Positions 1-5,759 of a stretch of 8,510 bases of DNA are shown one piece after another. The DNA lies in contig SXJH01000193.1 in NCBI GenBank assembly GCA_005779435.1, positions 1 through 8,510 of the forward strand. The letters are read 5' to 3'. The notes beneath the pieces were generated by a model. That model searched no databases and had not been told where the DNA came from. It saw only the letters and a program-made list of their open reading frames with translations. Every line of letters starts with the position of its first letter. Position 1 is the first letter of the stretch. Source of the DNA: Nitrosomonas sp. (GTDB lineage: Bacteria; Pseudomonadota; Gammaproteobacteria; Burkholderiales; Nitrosomonadaceae). Made by a program: the position numbers and the translations under genes.

Positions 1-12
1 CCCTAAAAACCA

Positions 13-1134
13 ATGACAAACTTTTTACAAGCTACAGAACGAATCATTACGGATACCGTCGCAAAAAATGCCGCAGAAACGGATAAATCCGGCATTTTTC
101 CGCAACCTGCAATCGATGCCATGCGCGAAGCCGGTTTGCTCGGATTGATCAGTGCGTCGAGCATCGGCGGATTAGGCCAGGATATTCGCGCTGGCGCGAT
201 GGTCGTTGAAAAGCTGGCGCAAGAATGCGCATCGACGGCAATGATCGTTTGCATGCACTATTGCGCCTGCGCCGTCATCGAAAAGTACGGCCCGCTCGAA
301 GTTCGCAAGCAACTCGCGCAGGGCAAGCACCTCGCCACGCTCGCTTTCTCAGAATCAGGTTCGCGAAGCCATTTCTGGTCACCGACGGGCACCGCAACGC
401 GAGATGCCAACAGCATCCGTCTCAATGCAAAGAAAAGCTGGGTTACCTCTGCGAGCCACGCAACGCTTTATGTTTGGACGAGTAAGCCTGTTGCCGCAGC
501 AGGGGCGAGCACACTGTGGTTGGTGCCGAGAAGCATCGACGGCATTTCGATCCAAGGCAATTTTGACGGTATCGGCTTGCGCGGCAACGATTCAATACCG
601 GTAACCGCAACGGATGTCTCGATTCCAGAGCACGCCATGCTGGGCGAAGACGGCGCTGGTTTGACCATTATTCTCGAAACCGTTCTGCCGATATTTAGCG
701 CACTATCCGCCGCAACGGGAATCGGCCTGATGGAAGGCGCGACGGCAGCCACTTGCAAGCATGTCATGGATACGCGCCACGATCACCTTAATACCGCTTT
801 ATGCGACCTGCCGACCATCAGGGCTTATTTGGCGCGAATGCGCATCATGACCGATCAATCGCGTTGCTTGTGGCTGGACACCTTGCAAGCATTGGCGGAA
901 GAGCGCCCGGACGCCATGCTGCGCGTACTCGAATGCAAGGCTTCTTCCGGCGAATCGGCAACGCAGGTATTGGATCTTGCGATGCGGATTTGCGGCGGCG
1001 CCGCATTCCGCCGCGAAGTCGGCGTTGAGCGTCGGTTTCGCGATGCGCGCGCCGGTACCGTGATGGCGCCGACAACGGATCAACTATACGATTTCATCGG
1101 CAAAGCCATTTGCCGCATGCCCGTTTTTGAGTAA
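13..1134 (+). CDS. Acyl-CoA dehydrogenase-fold flavoprotein, probably not a classical dehydrogenase
   Basis: The 373-residue protein shows the acyl-CoA dehydrogenase (ACAD) layout: a helical N-domain (about 1-105), a beta middle domain with a variant flavin/substrate segment (LAFSESGS, 110-117; KSWVTSASHA, 141-150; GLRGND, 188-193; LGEDGAG, 210-216), and a C-terminal helical domain with CGGAAFRRE (327-335) and RRFRDAR (340-346). Aligned by eye, the position of the medium-chain enzyme's catalytic Glu376 is Ala352 (VMAPTTDQ), and the alternative Glu of isovaleryl-CoA dehydrogenase falls near Phe228. Both are therefore absent. Loss of the base is known in ACAD-fold flavin monooxygenases such as the DszC group, so oxygenase or oxidase chemistry is plausible, but this is inference. 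It is cytosolic and probably binds FAD or FMN. It is the first visible gene of a three-gene operon. There is no clear Shine-Dalgarno site, and a TAA lies at 4-6 just upstream. The fold is well supported; the substrate is unknown. Confidence 0.85.
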   Translation: MTNFLQATERIITDTVAKNAAETDKSGIFPQPAIDAMREAGLLGLISASSIGGLGQDIRAGAMVVEKLAQECASTAMIVCMHYCACAVIEKYGPLEVRKQLAQGKHLATLAFSESGSRSHFWSPTGTATRDANSIRLNAKKSWVTSASHATLYVWTSKPVAAAGASTLWLVPRSIDGISIQGNFDGIGLRGNDSIPVTATDVSIPEHAMLGEDGAGLTIILETVLPIFSALSAATGIGLMEGATAATCKHVMDTRHDHLNTALCDLPTIRAYLARMRIMTDQSRCLWLDTLQALAEERPDAMLRVLECKASSGESATQVLDLAMRICGGAAFRREVGVERRFRDARAGTVMAPTTDQLYDFIGKAICRMPVFE

Positions 1135-1137
1135 CCT

Positions 1138-1992
1138 ATGACTAAACCGTTTTTACTGGGCGCCGTGGCTTACGACGCCAAAGTTGTGACCATTTGGGAC
1201 GGATTTCAACGCTGGTTTGCGCAACACGATTTCGCCTTCGATTACATGCTCTATTCCAATTACGAACAACAGGTCGAAGGGCATTTTTCCGGGCATTTTC
1301 ATGTCGCTTGGAACTCTCCTTTGGCTTGGCTCCAGGCTGAACGCATCGCGGTACGCACCGGCCGCACTGTCAAAGCCATTGCAATGCGCGATACCGATTG
1401 CGATCTCACCAGCGTCATTGTGGTGCGGCAAGATTCCCCCATACAAACCATCCGGGATTTACGCAATAAAACCGTTGCCGTGGGCGCCTCGGATTCACCG
1501 CAAGCAACTTTGATTCCGCTGCTGCATCTTGCGGAAGCCGGTCTTGAACCGGAAAAAGATGTAAACGTGCATAGGTTCGATTTGTTAGTCGGCAAACATG
1601 GCGACCATATCGGCGGCGAACGGCATGCCGCCAAAGCGCTGATTGACGGCCGAGTCGATGCGGCTTGTATGATCGACGGCAACCACTTGCTATTTGCGCG
1701 CGAAGGCACGCTACCGGCAAATAGCACCCGGATATTGGCGCAAACGGCTGAATACGATCATTGCAATTTCACCGTATTGGACACCGCGCCTATTGAAGCC
1801 GTCGCACGTTTTCGCGAGCTATTGCTGTCGATGTCTTACGACGATCCGGCAGTCAGACCGCTGCTCGACCTGGAGGGCCTCAAACAGTGGCGTCCCGGGC
1901 GCACTGAAAAATATGCGCTCTTGGCTAGAGCGATCGATCGATTTCATACGGTCGACGCATTTGTCGATAAAGTAAGCAACGCTTGCAGATAA
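1138..1992 (+). CDS. PhnD/SsuA-like solute-binding-fold protein without signal peptide
   Basis: The 284-residue protein resembles type 2 periplasmic binding proteins of the PhnD/SsuA/transferrin-like group. It has an N-terminal beta strand (FLLGAVAY), the segment DLTSVIVVRQDS (89-100), the hallmark IRDLRNKTVAVGASDSPQAT (105-124) and a second-lobe segment AAKALIDGRVDAACMIDG (164-181). The N-terminus has no hydrophobic signal sequence. An in-frame TAA (1132-1134, the stop of the preceding gene) lies two codons before the ATG, so no upstream start can supply one. The protein should therefore stay in the cytosol. Cytosolic proteins of this fold are sometimes enzymes (MqnA/MqnD, Thi5 type) or substrate carriers. 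No ABC permease or ATPase is visible in the window. The start lies 3 bases after the previous stop with no good ribosome site, which suggests translational coupling. The family assignment is good; the role is unknown. Confidence 0.8.
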   Translation: MTKPFLLGAVAYDAKVVTIWDGFQRWFAQHDFAFDYMLYSNYEQQVEGHFSGHFHVAWNSPLAWLQAERIAVRTGRTVKAIAMRDTDCDLTSVIVVRQDSPIQTIRDLRNKTVAVGASDSPQATLIPLLHLAEAGLEPEKDVNVHRFDLLVGKHGDHIGGERHAAKALIDGRVDAACMIDGNHLLFAREGTLPANSTRILAQTAEYDHCNFTVLDTAPIEAVARFRELLLSMSYDDPAVRPLLDLEGLKQWRPGRTEKYALLARAIDRFHTVDAFVDKVSNACR

Positions 1993-1994
1993 CC

Positions 1995-3197
1995 ATGACA
2001 GCTTCCAACGCAGTTGAATTGGGCCGCTTAGGATTGGATCAAGGCGGATATTTATTGATCAAGCATGCGCTTCGCACCGTGCCCGTAGGTTCGGCGATTC
2101 AAGTTTCCGGCGAATCTCCTGAACTTGCAATTCATTTACGCAGTTGGTGCCGCACGCAAGGACATCGCATCGACTTTCTTTCGCAAACATCCGCCGATCA
2201 TGCTCCGATCGCCATCATATATCGCGGCGGCGCCGAGACCGGTCGTTGGGTCGGTGCGCAATCCACCGGCGATGCCAGCATGCCGCAGCAGCATGCTCCG
2301 GCATGCTGGGGATTGGCCGGACGCAGCGCAACCGTTGAAGCCGGATCTCCTTCGTTCGAATTTCCCCTCAATACGCGCACTGAAGTCTGGGCGCAGGAAG
2401 TTGCGCGATTATATGCGCAAGCGCTGGCCGCACAGTGGAATCCGATCGCTGCGATTCCCTGGAACGAGCCTTTTGATCTGCCTGACGAAATCGAAGATGC
2501 CGTTGTGCAAGTAATGACTTATCTGATCGAAAACGAAACCGCCGCATTGATTATTCCGGCCAGATTTGCCGCGCAAATCCATCCGCATTTTCGCGAAGTC
2601 ATGCAATTGCTTGCCATTCAAGCTGCCGACGAAGCCCGTCACATTGAGGTTTTCACTCGCCGCGCATTACTGCGGCGCACGAAACTGGGTTTGTCCACTG
2701 CAGGTGGACAAGCATCGCTGAAAACCTTGCTTGATGAAACCGATTTTACGCTATCCGGTATGCTGCTATCGGTGCTGGGAGAAGGGAGTTTCTTGTCGTT
2801 ATTGTCGTTTCTGCATCAGCACGCACCGGATCCGGTAACGCGCGAAATCGCACGCATGGTCAGCCAAGATGAAGCACGCCATGTCGCTTTCGGCGTCGCG
2901 CATTTGACTTGGCATGTCAACGAGCAACCTTCGTGTCTCGACCGTCTTGCAATTGCGATAGAACGCCGTCACGACATGCTAGCGAATACTGCCGGTCTTA
3001 ACGAAGAAGTGTTCGATGCGCTAATACTACTGGCGGCTGGCTCGCTGCAACCCGAGGCGCTGCGCGCTGGATGGAATAAAGTGCAAACGCTGATCGCCGA
3101 TATGGATCAGGGGCGCATCAAGCGATTGCGCAAAATCGGTTTTCCCGACTCGAAAGCGCAATCGCTTTCCGCATTGCATACCCGGAATTTCATGTAG
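1995..3197 (+). CDS. Degenerate TusA-like domain fused to ferritin-like diiron domain
   Basis: The 400-residue protein is read from the ATG at 1995, 3 bases after the preceding stop; an in-frame TTG at 1983 would add four residues and overlap the previous gene. Residues about 8-75 resemble TusA/SirA sulfur-carrier domains (LGLDQGGYLLIKHALRTVPVG, then a strand and the WCRTQGH segment), but the CPxP cysteine site is replaced by GGYL. After a linker (about 80-125), residues 130-400 form a helical diiron domain. Likely ligands are Glu179 or Glu181 (ENETA), Glu213 and His216 (DEARH), Glu263 (LGEGSF), and Glu293 and His296 (a second DEARH). This is the two-half pattern of ferritin/ribonucleotide-reductase-like oxygenases and oxidases. 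The AQWNP...IPW segment at 146-156 precedes the domain. It probably activates O2 in the cytosol, working with the two upstream proteins. The diiron part is firm, the TusA-like part moderate and the substrate unknown. Confidence 0.8.
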   Translation: MTASNAVELGRLGLDQGGYLLIKHALRTVPVGSAIQVSGESPELAIHLRSWCRTQGHRIDFLSQTSADHAPIAIIYRGGAETGRWVGAQSTGDASMPQQHAPACWGLAGRSATVEAGSPSFEFPLNTRTEVWAQEVARLYAQALAAQWNPIAAIPWNEPFDLPDEIEDAVVQVMTYLIENETAALIIPARFAAQIHPHFREVMQLLAIQAADEARHIEVFTRRALLRRTKLGLSTAGGQASLKTLLDETDFTLSGMLLSVLGEGSFLSLLSFLHQHAPDPVTREIARMVSQDEARHVAFGVAHLTWHVNEQPSCLDRLAIAIERRHDMLANTAGLNEEVFDALILLAAGSLQPEALRAGWNKVQTLIADMDQGRIKRLRKIGFPDSKAQSLSALHTRNFM

Positions 3198-3218
3198 CGC
3201 CGGATAATGCGTATATGT

Positions 3219-3256
3219 TTTTATCTTTCAACGGAATTATGCTTCGAAGGATAAAA
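3219..3256. terminator. Possible bidirectional terminator between convergent genes
   Basis: An 11-bp stem (3219-3229 with 3246-3256, one G:T pair) closes a 16-base loop. The stem is AT-rich and ends in T/A runs, so each strand would carry a short U stretch. It lies between the plus-strand diiron gene end and the minus-strand gene end. The low GC content and wide loop make it weak. Confidence 0.35.
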
Positions 3257-3262
3257 TTCAGA

Positions 3263-3625
3263 TTACTTCATTTGCGATTCCACGAACGTGGTTTCCCGAT
3301 TGTAATCGTCCCAGATATAACCCGGCTTAACAAAAGGCGTGGTCGGTATCAAGAAAGTCGCAATATCGAATGCACCGCTTAAAGAACGTCCTACTGCATT
3401 AGCGATTCCGGTCAGAAAACCGACCGTCATGCCATGAATAACGCCATCGCGATTTCCAACGATGGTGATTGTTTTAGGGATCTCTGCAACGCCGGTAACC
3501 GCATTCGCAAGCCCGACGCCCAATTTATCCATCGCTTTATCGGGATATTGATCGGCAAAGACAGAATTTGGCGCAAACAACATGATCGCCAACGACATGA
3601 TCAGGGTTTGGATTGTTTTCTTCAT
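3263..3625 (-). CDS. Exosortase-associated TIGR04073-like secreted protein
   Basis: The 120-residue protein has a signal peptide with a KK N-region, a hydrophobic core to about residue 18 and a likely cleavage after VFA (residue 24). The mature part carries DKLGVGLANAVTGVAEIPKT (33-52), a glycine-rich helical stretch HGMTVGFLTGIANAVGRSLSG (64-84) and the end block FDIATF...KPGYIWDDYN (86-109). This pattern (a LG.G..N..TG..EIPK opening, a G-rich middle and a terminal PGY) matches the TIGR04073 family, which co-occurs with exosortase/PEP-CTERM systems and has no known biochemical role. The start has an AGGAC ribosome site at 3632-3636. It lies 31 bases downstream of the membrane-protein gene, so the two probably form one transcript. 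No PEP-CTERM tail or exosortase is visible in this window. Confidence 0.75.
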   Translation of the reverse strand: MKKTIQTLIMSLAIMLFAPNSVFADQYPDKAMDKLGVGLANAVTGVAEIPKTITIVGNRDGVIHGMTVGFLTGIANAVGRSLSGAFDIATFLIPTTPFVKPGYIWDDYNRETTFVESQMK

Positions 3626-3656
3626 CGTAACGTCCTAAAAAAGTAAATTATAAAAA

Positions 3657-4181
3657 TCACTTACCGTTCGCTTGCTTGTCGGATTGCTTAAGAATATTTA
3701 GAATCCTTTCGACATCTCGTTCAATTTGCGCTTCGGGGTAATTCTGATTTTGCAATTCGGTTCTGATCCTAAAACCCAGCTCCAGCACCAGCAATTCCAT
3801 GGCGTTTTTCTCGCCCTTCTGCGAAGCGGCTTGGTATTCTACCTGAAATCGGCTGATGGCATTCGTCATCGTATCGCTGGTAAGGTTCAGACTATTCAAC
3901 GCGACATCCAATTCGTACTTTAAATTACTTGATAACAACGGCTGCGTCGATAGCGGCGCTTTTTCAGGCTGATAATCGATATATTTCGGTATCAGTACGG
4001 ACAGCATGATAAGCGCTGTCCCAAAACCGACCGTCGCGGCAACAAAAGACCACAACTGATATTCCTTACCGAAAAATTTAACCGCTTTGGCTTTTTTTGC
4101 GCCAAGGCTGGCATAAACGATAATTCCTACAACAAACAATATGACACCAAGTGTCATGACAACGGGTACCATTGGATGCAC
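3657..4181 (-). CDS. Hypothetical two-span membrane protein
   Basis: This 174-residue protein is not recognised. Residues about 4-27 and 44-65 are strong hydrophobic segments separated by a basic loop (GAKKAKAVKFFGKEYQ), so the loop should be cytosolic and both ends outside by the positive-inside rule. The remaining 110 residues are soluble, polar and mostly helical (LKYELDVALNSLNLTSD, then the 105-165 region rich in E, Q and R), possibly a periplasmic coiled coil. The chosen start is GTG at 4181. A strong GGAGGAG ribosome site lies 7 bases before it (4189-4195), whereas the in-frame ATG three codons later would be 16 bases away. It precedes the TIGR04073-like gene on the same strand, so a shared envelope role is possible but unproven. 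Confidence 0.7.
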   Translation of the reverse strand: MHPMVPVVMTLGVILFVVGIIVYASLGAKKAKAVKFFGKEYQLWSFVAATVGFGTALIMLSVLIPKYIDYQPEKAPLSTQPLLSSNLKYELDVALNSLNLTSDTMTNAISRFQVEYQAASQKGEKNAMELLVLELGFRIRTELQNQNYPEAQIERDVERILNILKQSDKQANGK

Positions 4182-4188
4182 AGTTCTA

Positions 4189-4195
4189 CTCCTCC
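4189..4195 (-). promoter_or_regulatory. Strong Shine-Dalgarno site deciding a GTG start
   Basis: GGAGGAG on the minus strand, 7 bases before GTG at 4181. The spacing favours the GTG over the downstream ATG at 4170-4172. Confidence 0.7.
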
Positions 4196-4444
4196 GTCCT
4201 TACTTTTAATTGTAATTTAATAGTAAATATACTCGCCACAACCGCAAATTGCCGGTGTATTACCGATTCGATGTGCTTTTAATTCTAGCTTAAATGATAC
4301 GCAGTGGATACGAGTTTGATATGTTGAGAGCTGCGCTGAAGAATATTGGGTGGCTATGAACGGCAACTATCGAATAACGATAGCAATACTGAGAAATCCT
4401 TTTGTGCGCTTAACTTTTACAGCTATCACGCCTCTCAGCCTCTC
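4196..4444. other. Intergenic region without a recognisable gene
   Basis: This is part of the roughly 310-base gap between two minus-strand genes. It is AT-rich near 4200-4300, where a promoter for the membrane-protein gene is likely, though no convincing -35/-10 pair could be fixed. It contains a small perfect hairpin (CTATCG 4367-4372 with CGATAG 4378-4383). Short inverted ends ATGTTGAGAG (4321) and CTCTCAATAT (4440) might bound a small degenerate element. Short reading frames here have no ribosome site or recognisable product. Confidence 0.5.
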
Positions 4445-4476
4445 AATATCCAAGCCGATACACCGGCTTGGATATT
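4445..4476 (-). terminator. Hairpin terminator after the cysteine-rich gene
   Basis: A perfect 13-bp stem (AATATCCAAGCCG at 4445-4457 pairing with 4464-4476) closes a 6-base loop. It starts 17 bases after the minus-strand stop at 4494. No U-tract follows on the minus strand, so it may act as a Rho-independent terminator only weakly, or as a transcript-end stabiliser. Confidence 0.55.
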
Positions 4477-4493
4477 TCGGCATTAGCTGCGGA

Positions 4494-4775
4494 TTAGTTG
4501 CATTTTCCTAATTCAGAACCGTCGCTATTGGTCTCGGTGCCGTCATCCTTCACACATGAGTTTTGGCAAACACCGGATTTTTTGCATGCCTTTCCAGCAG
4601 GCAGGCTCTTTTTATCGATACAAGCGCCTTCCACCAAATAGCAAACTTGATCGCCGCCGCACGCGCTCTTTCCGTCTTTCTCGGTTTCTGCGCTACATGC
4701 AGCAAACGCAAGGTTTGCCGTAAAAGTCATTGCAAAAACAAGCGCCAGTGTACTAACAATTTTCTTTACCATCAT
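4494..4775 (-). CDS. Small secreted eight-cysteine protein
   Basis: The 93-residue protein has a clear signal peptide (basic MMVKK start, hydrophobic core, AFA cleavage site near residue 25). The mature chain of about 68 residues has eight cysteines (27, 39, 45, 52, 64, 70, 74, 92), enough for four disulfides, and is otherwise polar and rich in K, D, G and S. No family is recognised. The even cysteine count and secretion suggest a disulfide-stabilised periplasmic or extracellular protein. A lipoprotein reading at Cys27 is possible but poor, because Phe sits where Leu is normal in the lipobox. An AGGAG site at 4781-4785 lies 5 bases before the first ATG and 8 before a second adjacent ATG, so either could be used. 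It is a single-gene unit divergent from the CADD-like gene, with a hairpin downstream. Confidence 0.75.
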   Translation of the reverse strand: MMVKKIVSTLALVFAMTFTANLAFAACSAETEKDGKSACGGDQVCYLVEGACIDKKSLPAGKACKKSGVCQNSCVKDDGTETNSDGSELGKCN

Positions 4776-4876
4776 GATTTCTCCTTTTTTAACTTACGAA
4801 AAAAACACCCCTTTCCTTCAAGGATAGCAGAAATACTCCATTCAGTGCGACCGGTAATTATCGTCTGCTATTCGGT

Positions 4877-4905
4877 TTGACTTGCGGGTGTTATTTAGCG
4901 ATGAT
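4877..4905 (+). promoter_or_regulatory. Possible sigma-70 promoter for the CADD-like gene
   Basis: TTGACT (4877-4882) is a near-consensus -35. With a 17-base spacer the -10 would be GATGAT (4900-4905), a 4/6 match; TGATAT at 4902 with 19 bases is an alternative. It lies 36 bases before the start codon. Confidence 0.35.
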
Positions 4906-4940
4906 ATAGCTTATCTTTTACCCAGTAAATAGGAGCGACC

Positions 4941-5684
4941 ATGACCACCAATACTATCCTCAAGCAGAAAATTGACGCGATTATCGGCGACAAACACTTA
5001 CTCAAGCACCCGTTTTACGTTGCCTGGACTGACGGAAAGCTAACTAAAGAACAATTGAAACATTACGCTGAGCAATATTTCCACAATGTATTGGCCGAAC
5101 CGACCTATTTAAGCGCGGTGCATTTCAATACGCCGCATATGCATTCTGAAACCAACAGCGGCGATATCAGCGTCCGCCAGGAAGTTCTGAGAAATTTGAT
5201 GGACGAAGAATATGGCGATAAAAATCACCCTGCGCTGTGGAAACATTTTGCTTTCGCACTGGGTGCAACGGATCAGAGCTTAGCCAATGCAGCCGCATTG
5301 CCAACGACTGAAAAACTGGTTTCCACATTCCGCGATATTTGCCTCAATCGCCCATTTTATGCCGGACTCGCTGCATTGCACGCATTCGAATCGCAAGTGC
5401 CCGATGTGGCCGCAGTAAAAATTGACGGTCTCGATAAATTCTACGGCATGAAAAACCCGTCCGATTACGAATTCTTTACCGTTCACCAAAAGGCCGACGT
5501 TTATCATTCGCAAGCCGAATGGGCGATCATCGATCGTTTTGCCGACACCGCCGAAAAACAAGAAGAAGTATTGGCCGCCACCAAAGAAGCTTGCGATGCA
5601 TTATGGGGCTTTCTGGATGGCATCCACGAAACTTACTGTGCCGATTTGGCTTGCGAGCAAAAGCAAGCTGCCGTCATGCATTAA
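4941..5684 (+). CDS. CADD-type para-aminobenzoate synthase (self-sacrificing metalloenzyme)
   Basis: The 247-residue protein has the heme-oxygenase-like/TenA/PqqC helical fold and reads closely like Chlamydia CADD (CT610) and the Nitrosomonas europaea homologue. Those proteins replace PabA/B/C in making para-aminobenzoate for folate. From memory of CADD numbering, the metal ligands Glu81, His88, Glu142, His174, Asp178 and His181 correspond here to Glu89, His96, Glu150, His182, Asp186 and His189 with a constant offset of 8. Tyr27, the tyrosine cut out to become pABA, corresponds to Tyr26 (HPFYVAW), and Lys152, the proposed amino donor, to Lys160 (PDVAAVKIDG). All are present, so the protein should be active, using an Fe/Mn or Fe/Fe site and O2 in the cytosol, once per polypeptide. 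AGGAG at 4931-4935 is well placed. It appears to be transcribed alone and ends before a strong hairpin. Confidence 0.92.
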   Translation: MTTNTILKQKIDAIIGDKHLLKHPFYVAWTDGKLTKEQLKHYAEQYFHNVLAEPTYLSAVHFNTPHMHSETNSGDISVRQEVLRNLMDEEYGDKNHPALWKHFAFALGATDQSLANAAALPTTEKLVSTFRDICLNRPFYAGLAALHAFESQVPDVAAVKIDGLDKFYGMKNPSDYEFFTVHQKADVYHSQAEWAIIDRFADTAEKQEEVLAATKEACDALWGFLDGIHETYCADLACEQKQAAVMH

Positions 5685-5695
5685 AATCTTATTAA

Positions 5696-5735
5696 ATGCA
5701 ATCGGAACGAGGAATACCCCTTGTTCCGATTGCAT
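5696..5735. terminator. Strong hairpin between convergent genes
   Basis: A 17-bp stem (5696-5712 with 5719-5735, including one G:T pair) closes a 6-base loop. The outer 13 bp are perfect. The plus side has no T-run, but on the minus strand the stem is followed by a U-rich stretch (TTTAATAAGATTTTAA). It therefore best fits termination of the minus-strand lipoprotein gene, with probable use by the CADD-like gene as well. Confidence 0.75.
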
Positions 5736-5759
5736 CTCCGCCACACCGAAACATTCCCT

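Noticed and set aside
468..767. Open frame of 99 codons on the minus strand inside the flavoprotein gene
   Set aside because: It lies wholly inside a well-supported gene, and its product has no recognisable motif. The same applies to the other antisense and out-of-frame open frames over the large genes.
1983..1994. TTG start for the diiron fusion gene
   Set aside because: The ATG at 1995 is a more usual start codon and the TusA-like similarity begins after it. The TTG adds only four residues and has no ribosome site.
2691..2711. 21-base near-palindrome (8-bp arms, 5-base centre) inside the diiron gene
   Set aside because: An 8-bp dyad with a short loop is expected about once in a window of this size, and it lies in a conserved-looking coding stretch.
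4321..4359. 12-codon plus-strand frame starting at ATG 4321, possibly a transposase tail
   Set aside because: It is too short, has no ribosome site, and I could not match it to any transposase end with confidence.
4563..4880. Plus-strand open frame of 105 codons over the cysteine-rich gene
   Set aside because: It is antisense to a gene with a clear signal peptide, ribosome site and regular cysteine pattern; its own sequence shows no family features.
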